A stretch of 64,000 nt of DNA, from contig NC_063279.1 of the NCBI RefSeq assembly GCF_910591885.1, positions 13,144,001 through 13,208,000 on the forward strand. The letters run 5' to 3'. The position numbers and the translations under genes were made by a program. Source of the DNA: Bombus terrestris. Taxonomy: Eukaryota > Arthropoda > Insecta > Hymenoptera > Apidae. Positions 38,721-51,230 of the stretch are shown piece by piece. The first letter of the stretch is position 1. Each line of letters opens with the position of its first letter. The notes beneath the pieces were generated by a model. That model ran no database searches. It saw nothing but the letters and a program-made list of their open reading frames with translations, and was not told the origin of the DNA.

Positions 38721-41700
38721 AACGTTCGCTAAATGCTATCTTCAACTCCTTTTCATGTTTTGACAAAAGAACAGTTTTGTGGCACGATGTATTCAGCCTT
38801 ATATGTAATATTTATATTTAGTAAAGCATTAGTATATAGCATGAATAGATATCTTAACTGTATAATATATGCCAAATGTGATGCTGAACATCGGGTTTAT
38901 TAATTCAACATATAAAAATTATTTAATTTATTTATAATTTATTGTTTAAATATTTTTGTCAATTCTGCGAGATATACGCTTCTACTATGTGGATATTTTA
39001 ACTTTAGATATATTTTGAGATTTGTTTCAAACGAGTCGAGTCTCGTAACGGTGCAAATGAAATTTCAAAATGGAGTATAATACACATAATATATCGATAA
39101 AAGGTATCTGCAAGTGTTCGAATACTTCCGCCAGGCTATGTATATTCTTTTGTAAAGCGAAAAGTATTGTCTTGCCTCTTTTCAGAAAGAGCGAATCAAA
39201 TTCCGAAAAGGTTTTCATTAGACGAAAAATGTGACTGGTTCGGAGGGTTTCGGGCATTATATGCAGGCGTTGCAGCAACGAGCTATCGGTTGTTCCCTGC
39301 AATGGAAAGATGGGGACGAAATATGAAGGGGGAGAAAAGTAGCAGGGTCTTTGACGGCGATGCATTATTTATCACCATGTATGACAAGCATTTTCATGTT
39401 AATAGCAGACCTGGAGGTCATTACCTCCATATAACATTGTAACGACGCCAGGATTCGTGGCCCAGATAGCGGGGAGCAGACGGTGAGAGTGAAACCCGTC
39501 GCACGCAGATCGTTACATGTAATGCAATGATTATTTTCGATTCACTGACTTACGAAAATGTCTCGTTAGAGAATATTGTACAAACTTAGCCATTTACAAC
39601 GAAAGAGATCGAATTCTTTCTGTCTTTTTGTTTCTTTCTGTAGGAAATAACAAAAATTTATGTAATATGTGAATCCTGAAATTTGATTCGAATCAATAGC
39701 TTTTTAATGAAAAAATTCCGGAAACATCTGAATAAAAGCAAATCGAACTCTCTTTCGTTTTTAGCGACAAAAATATTTCTAACTTATGAATTTTAATGAA
39801 ATAGTCTCTGTAATATTTGAAGAAACGCGAATGGAATTTTGTTTTAATAAATATAACTTGTTTTTAAATACTAAGGCACAAAATTATATTTATCTCCATA
39901 AAACCATATAAAACATTCTAAAAAGTAGATAAAATTATTATAGACGATGCATCGTGCCAACTTATACATTTGCATGGTGGCAATTTCTGCGATGGATATC
40001 CTGAAATGGAAAATCTAGTAATTTGGCGAACCAGTCGGGGAAAGCTCCTTTTTAATTTTCCATATTAGCCTTTCGTCCTTCATGACCCTCGTATTTTTGA
40101 TATATGCGCGCTGCTCGCTGCGACTTACACCACCACGTATGCCTGTATGCAGTTTTCATTTGCGTAAAAGGTATTTACATATCGTCCGAATCGCGAAGTA
40201 AAAGCGAGAAACATCAACACCGATGAAAGCTCGATCCGACAACGCCAGAACGTACCTGTTTCCTTTGAAATCACTGGATTTCCAATACCAATGGAAGGAA
40301 CGAAATTACCTCGACACCTAAGATTACATAATTTCCTCCGCGTATGCGTTTCCTTAACACCATTCACGAAATTTAATTAATTCCAACCAGAGGGAATATC
40401 AGGTCATTCTATCGTTACGTAAAATTTTATTTTGCAATCGTTACGAGGCATTAATTCTTTAATCTTTATAGAACCTTCATCTTATAGCACATTATTTATT
40501 TATCATTTATTTTATATATATAATACTTATATAATATAATACTTTACGAGTTCTAACTCATTGCAGAGATAATTTATAATATTGCTGGCAGACGTTTTGT
40601 TTTTATTCATTTTTCAAATGTTTTTATTAATTTCTTACAAAAAAATGTATTTTTTATGTGTAATAGAAATGAAAAGAAAGCAATATTTTCCATGTATTTC
40701 GAACAGTATGACAAGTCTTGTTTTGTATTCAATTTCATGAGTGAAATCTTTTTAATCGTCACACTTGTCACACATTCACAATTCACATAAAATTTCTTCA
40801 TTTACGAGTTTAAACATCTGTTCCTGCAGAACTTCCATCATCATTTCACGCTCAAATAACACAGCCGTTGGTTAAAAAATCACTGGAAAGCGAAACAATG
40901 GCGGGATTTGGCGAGCTTTCTCCCTTCCGGCTGTTTCCTTAGCCGGGAATAAATTACTCGTAAGACGTTTTCCATCTGCGGTTCGATCGTCGATATATCA
41001 GCGACTTATCCACGAATTCGTAAGGCGCTGGGAACGAAAAAGAGTGAAGTTCGTAGAACGATCCGACGATTTTCTGGCCTGGTGAATGGCGCACCGGCAG
41101 GAAACTGTCTGCGCGAGAAGAACGCCCGATTAAAGTGCCGTTTCGAGTTTTAAACTGCCGCCAGTCCGGAACGTGTGGCGAATAGTTACGGAAACGAAAC
41201 GTTTCGCCGATAGTAAATGAAAGCTTTAACGAACACATTATGCACCTCGATCGCTGCTAATCTGTCAATGCTTTGAAACCGTTGAATCTGATTTTCCAAA
41301 CTTTTTCCCACTGTCACGGCTGTGTAATGATGTATATTCTTCATCCGTTTAGAAACTCCAATTTAACACTTTCAGAGCAGAAAAACAAATACATTTTTAA
41401 CTATCAGTAAACTGTAATTATTACACACGCATATTTCCTGACGTTTCTATGAAGAATATACAGTGCAATAATTTTAAGTTTTACACTCTCACAATGGTTG
41501 TTAGATGATTTGCAGTGCTTCGGATTTCGATCGTGTTTTTAATAGTGCGTTGCGTTTTATTGACATTCAGACATTTCTTCAGCGCAAAGTTGAAACACGA
41601 TAGAATTCCAAAGAATCATAAGTACGTTATGTAGTTAATAAATCGTTAAAGTATACCGAATATTGCATACATTGCCATTCATAAACATTACAGCACTTAC

Positions 41701-42659
41701 AGAAAGAGGAATACATAATGAAATCTGTAATGTAAGAATTAAACATTCGCGGAGAATTATCTTCGTTGATAATTTGGAACTGATTTCGAAGTGGTCAAAT
41801 TGCGTCTTACGTATAATGCAGGAGTTAATCGATGAAGAAGGAACTGATTGCGCTTTTAGACCGTGAACGAGGCCCTTTACAAGGCTATCCTGCACCTCGA
41901 ATATGCGGTTCGGTCGTCACATGCATATGGATCGTTGGTGCTTTCATCGTGTACACAAGTCGCGAATAAATATGTATGAGACCGTGTGCATCGAGATTAT
42001 TCGTTACTACCTCGTTTCCTTCTATACACGGATAGTCGCCATTTTCTTTTCGTACACGGTTGCCGTTAAATTCTATGCAAATTTCGATGCCGATCACGGT
42101 TGATTATTAATACCACCATCGGTGATATGGAATTCACTTGATTCCGTTTACCTTGTTTTACATCGTTACACGACGCATCGAATCCTATACTAACATAATT
42201 TTATGTAAAATGGAACGTGTTTCGTTGTTCTATTCATTTTTTATTTCCTAATTCTACGTTATTACGTTTGTCAATTTCATTTATAAATTTCACATTATGA
42301 GTCATATAACAAGAGAACGATAGTTCAATCGTTGAATATGTTTAACCATATGTATTTCATACCTTTTACATTTTATTTGATCTTATATTTCATTTAATAT
42401 CGTCACAGTCACTGATAATATATTAATTAATCAAGTTCAACAATCGTTTATCGAAACGTGTATTCATATATTATATTTAATATTTACATATGAAGACGTT
42501 AATATCTCTATGATATATCTTTGGTTTTTATAAAATATGATATCTCCAAAATAGAATTTCTCCTCGAGATAAAAATTCGACTTGAAACGTTTCCACGAAA
42601 GCAGTCCGATAATTAACACGTTGCGCAAATACGACAGTGCATGAAATCATTGTGTCGAG
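38721..42659. other. Non-coding with small islands
   Basis: Islands at 39160-39500, 40020-40380 and 40880-41270 carry overlapping short frames. AT-rich elsewhere. No element recognised. Confidence 0.3.
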
Positions 42660-42807
42660 CCCCAACCTAATCTAACCCCTTTCTTCTCGACTCCATTGAG
42701 AAGTACGCTGCGTCGTTTTGTTCCACGTGTTTCTCGTCGTATCGTGCGTGTACCCTTCCTATCGCCGGTGACAGGCTCGTTAATTAAAAATTAATAACAA
42801 AGGTAAA

Positions 42808-43002
42808 TCATCGACGACTGTCCGCGATGAAAGAACCGGCGTCGACTTTGTAACGTTCAATGAAATACGAATGACAAGCACCTTTTTTACCGAGGTAAAC
42901 ATATCGTTCTGTGTCGAACGCGGGTCCCGATTCCCAAGGGAGCCTTCGTACATCCTTTGTAGCTATTAAAATCCCGTCGAGGTATCGATTCGTTTTCGAC
43001 AT
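42808..43002 (-). CDS. Unassigned small ORF, 64 codons
   Basis: It starts at ggaccATGTCG and reads MSKTNRYLDGILIATKDVRR, then a mixed-composition sequence that looks protein-like. Codons for YVYL are followed by G/GTAAAA, a possible donor, so it could be a first exon of about 37 codons. It lies in a CpG-rich patch (42660-43020). No family recognised. Confidence 0.2.
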   Translation of the reverse strand: MSKTNRYLDGILIATKDVRRLPWESGPAFDTERYVYLGKKGACHSYFIERYKVDAGSFIADSRR

Positions 43003-43019
43003 GGTCCCTCTTGATGTAC

Positions 43020-44380
43020 CTTTCTTTTTGAACCCTATCTGACCAACCCATCGGGAATTCAGCTGTAATTAAATAGGAATGACTATTTCAATATGCTTTC
43101 TGTATAGACCAGCTATGATTTTTCGATTCATTTACCGTATCTCGATAAAGATCAATATATTACGAAAGTCAAACCGACCAACATCACTTTTTGCAAAAAT
43201 TCCATAATTTTATAATATAAATACACATTCAAAGGAATTCTTAAAGGGCAATTTTTTACCTCCATAAGTTCATTTATCGTAAAAGGATCAAAAATAAGAT
43301 AAGAAAGAATCTTTGTAGTAACATCGCTCTTCTGTACTTTTGAATCGATGGGGTTGATCAATGTGGCTTTTGAACAGCACATATAGCGAGACTTGTTTGT
43401 AACACTATAGGACATTAATAAGGACTGTGTTTATCGAATTTAATCAACTAAATCTGTCACCAATCTAAACAAATTCTATCGAAAATTTATTCAGTTCGTT
43501 GAATATTGGATGAACTAAATTCCAGTTCTGTAATTGTTGCAGCGAATAAGAGATATGTAGTGAAATTTGTTCGTAACGCAGTAATAACTGCAAAGAGGCA
43601 TCCCATAGATTACACAGCGGAGATTTCGATACAATATTAACAGTAAGGGTAGGAAGTTGGAAGAGGAGACGGTTGGTGTATACATACATATAAGTAGACA
43701 GCTAGTGGTGGTAAGATACTCTTTCAATCCAATCGGGTCTTATTTCACGCGGCACAGACTCATATTTCACCGGTCGGATGTAAAGCCAATTGAATCCCTT
43801 TATAAAATTACCTACGAGGCGTCTCGCGTCCGAGAAAAGGTGGCGTAAACGAATTTTGAATGCGATAATCCCCGGTGATTCATTCGTCTCCACACAATGT
43901 CTACGCGGTGAGCCTCCAATCTGCGAGGTTGGCTTTGGGGTAGACCGATCGATTTAAAGTCTCAAAGAGAAACCGTATCACTGTCCAAGTGGAGATTTTA
44001 ATCCTCTGTAAATTCTAACAAATCGGTATCGTCTATCCTTTCAATCTTCGTTATTATTTGCCTACGATGAAAAATTGAATGACAATCTGTTAAATGCATC
44101 CACGATATATACACTACAATATGTACAAATTAGAACTAATTGTTTTAGCACAAAATTATATTATAAATTATAGGTTTAACTGCTTCTCTCATTTTAAACA
44201 TTTTAATAACGTCTTTATATTGTTACAACGGCACTCAATGATCGTAATGCGACTCGGTATTACAGTAGAAGCAACTAAAATTTTCGTGAGGAAACTGATC
44301 GTCCGATTACTTGGAGGCTGGTCGTTCTCCCTCTCTTTTTTTCATGCACTCCACTCTTAGGGAATTATAGAGCGAACGAA
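43020..44380. other. Non-coding, nothing supported
   Basis: Frames at 43465-43893 on opposite strands shadow each other. Confidence 0.3.
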
Positions 44381-44485
44381 CAAATTCCCGTCATAATTTA
44401 TGGCCCTATCCGGCCACGACTTGTCGGATAATCCTCTGTGCCGGTCGGTTGTCGGCGCTATCCCTTGTTTTCTACTCGCCAACGC

Positions 44486-44494
44486 TATATAAGG
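44486..44494 (+). promoter_or_regulatory. TATA-box-like site in a CpG-rich island
   Basis: ctatataaggg sits before a GC-rich stretch with a CpG-dense candidate start region about 25-30 bp downstream (near 44515). No coding exon was found behind it, so the promoter call is weak. Confidence 0.2.
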
Positions 44495-44629
44495 GTGGCG
44501 CACGCGCGCACCACGCCGCAAGTCCCCATAAAATCGCGCCTTCTTGTAGCTACAGTCTCCGAAAAAGTCAACATACCTTTAAATACATCGATGATTACTG
44601 TTTCAATTAAATTAAATGATTACTTTTGA

Positions 44630-46060
44630 CTGCCGATATCTATGCAAATCAAAATTTTTTTGTATATATGACATATGTATACACATTATCCAGTGAAAAA
44701 TATATCAGACACGAGAGGCCCGCGATTACACTTTAAAAGTTGAATGTATTATATATATCTTATAATATAAATTTTAATACGTTAGCACGTTAGACGTTGG
44801 GTAGCTTTTTGAAATATAAAATATCGAGCTAAATTCCTTCGTGAATTTGAATAATTAGGGACTTAACCTTTTCCAGTCTTGAAGCAAATATAATAATCGT
44901 CTTAAAGCTTCCGAGCGGTAGCATAAATATACAAAAGTGTTTTAAATATTTTGTTGCAATGCTTGGCAGATAATCGTAATTGAAAGAATAAATTAATTTA
45001 TTTTACAGACACATTTTATCTGTTACATTTATCATCGTGAAATATTTATTATAGTTTGATAGGAACGAAATTTCAAATTATCAAAATGATGCACAATTTA
45101 AATAATCTGAATATCGTAAGGAGTTACATTTAGTTAATGGTTTTATTTCTATCGTATATTTACATTTTTATTACAAATATCGTTACTTTCTTTCCCCTCC
45201 GCCCTTTTCGTTCACTTTCCCTTCCAACTTTATTGCAGCCTCTTTATTGTTCCCCTGTAACCACACGCAGAAACGAATGAATTTATTTGCATTTCAGATA
45301 GCAATTTGTGAGTCATTTACACAGACATCCCCCGTTTCCGTAGAACATTACACGCAGTTCGTCAATTACCTTCGGGCTTTCTCTTAATGTGCGTCTGACT
45401 ACACCATTGTTTGGAATTCGAGGTAGTGAAATGTATTTTGTAACATTCTGACGAAAATCCTTAAATCACAGACAAACTTATTTTCCATATTTTCAAACTT
45501 ACGGTGTAACATTTGTTGTTATTTGTTATATTTTGCTATGGGCAATATTTGCATATAATGAGAAAGTTAACAGTAGAATCCAGCAAACTAAATCTATCAA
45601 AATCGCAAGTATTAAATTTTTCTTTTTAACGATTTGCAAAATAGCGTTCGAAGTTTTACGTTTTATACATTTGTCACAAAGTTAACCATTTCCAATTTTT
45701 CGCTTCCCGCGCTCTCCATTTCAACAATTTTTTTTTTTTTTACAACTTACAATAATTTGCAACAAATAGTTGCGCTTTCGCATATCCTTGGATCCGATAG
45801 AATGACGTTTTATAAATATTTTCCATCATTTTCCGCTACTCTTTGTAATGAAACAATCTCCGATAAAACACCGGAAACTGCCAATAGCCCCAACACTAAA
45901 ACCGATAACTGACCGCTTCGAGCCTTTCAGGCGAACATGTAAACGTTGGTAATTAGAATTGTTCGGGGAATCGCGGAAAAGTCTCGCAGGATAAGATAGC
46001 AAACGCTGTGGAATCTCTGCGGGTATATCGGTTCGATCCCGTGGCGACACTCCGCTAAAT
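44630..46060. other. AT-rich DNA, nothing recognised
   Basis: T run at 45728-45740. Confidence 0.4.
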
Positions 46061-46560
46061 CTGATAAACTCGCCTAATTTGAATATCCCGGCGCATTATC
46101 AAAATGCGATATCGGTTGCAGCCGCGTGGCTAGGTGTGCGTATCGAAACACGCTTTTAATGCATATAGATTAGATCAATTTATAATAAGCCGGTTTCCTG
46201 TTCAACCCCCATCCCCTCTTCATTGGCCATCCACCACTACTTGCTCGCAATATCGGCTCACTTTCGGCCTCTCGCTAAATTTGTATTTATATTTTCCGTT
46301 TATTGCTATAATGCCGCGGCATTATCGCTATTTATTGGCCGACCAACGGCGAACATATGCGCGGACAACGTAAACGCGAGCGCGCGCGCGCGACCACGCA
46401 CGTGGCGCCATCGTCATTGATAAAACGTTAAAAGCGGCGAAATTCCAACGAGATAATAGAATAGCCGCGCAAACACACGATACCCGGTTCATTAACACAT
46501 TAATCTGCGACTTTTTAACGCCCTGCCCCTCGCTGTTAATCTCATTAGCCGAGCACATAA
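46060..46560. promoter_or_regulatory. Candidate regulatory CpG-rich block
   Basis: Alternation of gcgcgc and AT motifs (aatttataataa, cggcattatcgc, ttaatctcattag) with no convincing frame. A near-palindrome ataatgccgcggcattat lies at 46308-46325. Confidence 0.25.
46378..46393. repeat. GC dinucleotide run
   Basis: gagcgcgcgcgcgcgac inside a CpG-rich block; a possible Z-DNA-forming stretch. Confidence 0.7.
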
Positions 46561-48180
46561 ATGAATCTTAATACCATTTCCGACTGCCAGACAGCTATGC
46601 GAATATTTTCGAACGTTCACGTGTCGTTAATTTCGGGATACTCGATCGCGGTATCGTTTTGGGATATTTGTCGAAATTATTGGGAGATCGTAAAGATTGG
46701 AAACTTTTGTTGATGTTTCGTTGACGCGGATGCTTCGTTCCCGAGCTTTCAATTCTGGTAAATTGCCTGGGAATAAAATAAGTAACACGTAATATTTTAT
46801 ACCATTGAAAAAATCTGAAACGTTTTACCGATTCATTTGGCTTATTATATATTCTAGAATTGACGAATTAGAATGATAGGATGTGCATAGAGCGAGCAAG
46901 ATCTTATGCAGAGTAGAAAATTATTGTTGCAGAGTCGTGATCCTCTGTGCTTCAGTTGAATGGGGGGAGGGGGATATTCGGAAATTCTGTTTGCAGCAGT
47001 TAACCCGGCAAACCGTGTACAGAGCCAAATATCGTCAGAAACGATTTCGCGGGTTGGAGGCTGTACTATACGTTCGCGGTGGCACGATAAAAGTAACGGA
47101 TACGGTAATTTAGTTCGTTAATGAACTTCCAGTTGGCAAGCCGACGTTCTTGCCCGTGAGTGCAACCAGCCAACTGGGAAGATACATCGTCCCTGGAAAT
47201 TGGAATACCACCGGCTCCAGGAACATCCTACGGAATCTCCACGGAAACGGAGATAAACAGATAGAGAATAAAATTGTACGCCACTAGGATCCTATCGAGT
47301 AAATCGTATTGTTGACGAAAGGGAACAAGAGATTGTTGAGATTGAGTACATAAAACTACACATATATATATCCCATATTTCATTTAACGATGATAGATAG
47401 AAAAGGAAAAAGGCATATTCGATACGGGAAGGTAGCGAGCAACGCATGGCAGGTTAGCGAAAAGAAAAATGTTGGGCCAAGCTGCGCGGAAATTAACATC
47501 ATTACGCTTGATAAAGAAAATGAGAGGGACACGTGTGCGTAAACAGGGGTGATTATCTGCGTACACACGCTTTAATGGCGAGTTTCAACAAAAATTATCG
47601 GCCAGATAATTTTACGAGAGCAGCCGGTTTAGCATTAATTATTCCGGTGCCCCGGCGTTGAGCTTCGTTAGTCGGTAAATTGAGAACATAAATTAAAAAT
47701 AATAGTTTAGTTGTAGCTACCATATGTGACACACGCCTATGTGAATGTAACTTATGGATGCGGTATCTATTATCGGATTCATACGCAAATTTACATCCTA
47801 CATAAACATTAACATCGATCCCTTCGTTAAATAATGAATTCTCCCTCGTATGATGAAATTGGTAAAAAACATAGGCGTTCGTGCAGTTAGAACGTACCAT
47901 TGTCAATCAAGTTTTATGATTTTATACCTCGTTAAGCTGAAATAAAACCTCCATAATCTAATCAGTTCATTTAACAGAAGTACAGAATTTTAATTTTTTA
48001 TATTATTGAAGCTAATTTTTCCAAATATTGGCCTGTACAGTATAAATTTGTTCGTGTAAAATTTTTGTGTGATTCTGTTCTATCATCCTTTGCAAAGGAA
48101 ATTTTCATCACTCTTACAAATAATTTTGACAAATTTTTCCCTGATTACCTTGTGTTGCAAATTATTGGCTAAAGAGCAAC
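46561..48180. other. Non-coding, nothing supported
   Basis: Islands at 46880-47290 and 47400-47660 contain short overlapping frames only. Confidence 0.3.
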
Positions 48181-48540
48181 CGGTCAAGTCAAACCGATCG
48201 GTCGATATCGCGTACCTCGAGTGAGTTAACGCTCAAGGTGGAGGAGGTATAATATATCGAGTGTTGGAGTAATCCAGCACTGTGTTGAACTTGTTGTATA
48301 AACGTAACGTGTGATGCGATGCACGGCGGTGGTAAGATCTTGTTGGGAGTCTTTCAACCGTACGGTACGATGTCTGACGATGAACTGTCATTCTACGTTG
48401 CTGATTTTTTCTACCAGCCGTTGTGTTTAGTCTGTCCATCGTGCCCTTCCGGCTATAAACGGTCCGTCCCATAAACGGACGGCCACTCAAAATTCCGAAC
48501 ACCTTGCACGAACGTAAAATCGCGATGAATTAATCATTTT
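48181..48540. other. Odd block: hairpin and Arg-rich frame, possible element remnant
   Basis: A hairpin agtgttgga-gtaa-tccagcact lies at 48260-48281 (8 of 9 pairs, plus one G-T). The TGTTGGA inside it resembles Ty1/copia LTR starts. The minus strand carries an 89-codon Arg-rich frame from GTG. No paired LTR, primer site or target duplication was found. Confidence 0.2.
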
Positions 48541-51230
48541 GTCGATATATATATGGGCAAAATATATATATATGTCACGTCTTGTACGAAATAAAAAGGT
48601 TCTCTAATGCTTACGAACGAGAGCGTATATCCTCCGCTTTCAAGATTCCACATTGGAACCTTTTAACCCGAAAATTTAGTAACCTTTACAAATAATCCGT
48701 TAGATCCATTATGCACTCTGGGCAGACCATTTGGCTCCCGAAACTACACGACGGTCCAATCCATAAAACTCTACAGACACTTTCCTCGCATCCGCGATTC
48801 CCGCCGTCGAACTCTCAGTCCGTTAATTGCACGCGAATCGAGAAAGTCTATTTAAATTCACGTTTGCTCGAGCCCATCCCCCGGTCACCGAATCTCGTCG
48901 GGTCGACCATAAATTACGCCTTTTCTCATTGTTCTCGTAACGAACAGCCTGCCGCTAGATTCCGCTCGCGGCTGCCCGCCAGGTGTTTCTCTCCTCTTCC
49001 TTTTCGATATCGATGCGAGTAGAAGAGAAAAAGAAGAAAATGGAGAAGAAGAGCGATGAAGAAGAATCTTGGTTGTTGGAATACGCAGATATAAAGTTCA
49101 AGTTCATTTTAAGGATAGAAATATTTTTCTGTCCTGCAGACCAGAATTCATGACTTGACTCTTTACCTTATCTCAAATAATATCATTCGAATGAGCGCGT
49201 AGAATGCTTAAAATCCGAATGAATAATGTTGTTTTATTTGATATATAGACACTTGTTTGACTTGTAGTATGACATTTCTATTCAAATATTCTGATACCTA
49301 AGTTTAGGTACATTCTTTTTCATACTTCTGAAATTACTTCGATCCGACTAAATGTTTCGGTATCCAGTTGTTTTTAAGCTGAATATTTCGCATTGATTCG
49401 TACATATGTCTCGTATGTAATTGATCGTCCCAATTTATCAAACTAGAAATTATAATCACAAAAATAACTTAGCCATTAGAAGCAGTCTTGTCGGACTACG
49501 TCGATCTCGAACATGTTTATCCGTGAACAAGTCGTATACTTAATAAATTGAAAAAAAAGGAAAGAAGCCAGAACGCCAAAGAGAAGACCAAATCTCCAAT
49601 TTAAAATTTTCAGTCAAAGTGGAACAGTAAAGACGGTACCAGTACATTTCAGTTACAGAAATCAGGGATCCAGTATTCTAGGGGCAATGGTAGGAATAGA
49701 GGTTGGGGTAGAAGGCGACAGATGCGTTATCGCTGCAGGCACCCCGCGAATCGAAATGAACTCGGAGTCTCTTTCTGGTCCCCAGGTCTCGCCTTCTCTT
49801 TCTTCCGCCTGGCGTCTACATCTCGTCTCTCCCACGTTGCCTTCTCTTTCTCCCCCAATTTCCACCGCTCCCTGTCGGATAGTTACGTTCCTCTCCTCTG
49901 GTTCCGTGGCTCTCATAGGTCTGCCAGGGCTACGCTCCTAGGCTGGCTGCCTAATATATGGCTCCTTGTAATTGCCCCGCGATAAATTAATACGATTTCG
50001 CACGCATGTGCCGCACGATATATAGGCCCATTGTTTCAGGGCCGTGAACGTTGCCGGGAAACCTGGGGCACCAATGGAACTTCTAATTTGAATTTTAATT
50101 GTTTATATAAAGTGGAATATGAAATTCCATACGTTCCATAGTATGCTGTAACGTTAAATTACGAAGTTTACAATAATAGGATACAAAATTCATAGGAAAA
50201 TTATAATTTGTTTGCACCCAATGGATAATTTAGTATCGTAAGATGTGACTATCTCAGTATCGAAATAAAATATTTACTAGGCATTTAATTCGTACGAATT
50301 CTATTATATATAAAAAAAATTTAGTTTTTCTTTCTTAGAAAACGTCGAAGATAATTTGTTTCTGATAGATTTATGAAGTAAGAATTTAGCAAGTGAGTAG
50401 TAACACGGTAACGAAACGCTTTAAACATAGAATTGTATTTAACTCACTATTCAATTAAAAGTAGTTTAAATAATCTAATAATCTAAGATAGTTAAATGTA
50501 AAGTTTGTAATGGACGTATTTAATCAGTATTTCGAATTCAAAAATGTACGCCTTGCGTTTATTGGTTATTTAATGAGATAGAAACACGAAAAGTCGAAAA
50601 CTTATATCTGCAATGACAGTCGATAGAGCGTGGAACGTAACGTTGCGTTATATCGAAGCCTGCATGCCCGAATTCAGATAAAGTCGGCCGCGCGTGGATG
50701 TCCGGAGATACAGTTCGCATCTCAAGGGATCGTACGGGATGAGATTGGACACGAGATGCGTTTGGATCAGGAAAAAGAACATGCTGTCCGGTAGTCCGAT
50801 ATGAGCAGATCTATGTGCACTTGTGAACTTGCGAAGTCGTTGGAGTTTTAGTCAAATTCGAATCCCGCTTCGACAGATGTTACACGATTTGCGATAAGTC
50901 TCTTCTTTCATGTAGAAATTTAGATGCATATCATTAGCTTCCGTTGAATTAAAGCTAATTATGTAGTTTATTTTCAATAAAGCTAAGTGCAATTTTATTA
51001 TATCATGGAATAAACAATTGCAATAGCCAGTAATTTTAATTCAATTGCGAAATCAACTTAAAGAGAAAGATGTCTAATATAACGCATAATTTGATTTGGA
51101 TTCAAACATAAAATATCTTATGAGTAGATGTTTGTTGCTTGAAATGTATCAGATTTCACATAAAAGGAGCTTTTATACGAAGATCTCTCTACTTTTACTA
51201 AAGTACAAAATTGGATTGCTTTCTTCGTCG
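48541..51230. other. Non-coding with GC-rich island 49660-50090
   Basis: Three frames overlap across 49662-49985, on both strands, so they are shadows of GC-rich sequence. A smaller island lies at 48700-49030. The rest is AT-rich. Confidence 0.3.

Noticed and set aside
42663..42680. Telomere-like cctaatctaacccc
   Set aside because: It is a single degenerate match to the insect TTAGG repeat, with no array.
49662..49985. Three overlapping frames of 84-87 codons on both strands
   Set aside because: Simultaneous openness in several frames reflects GC-rich composition.
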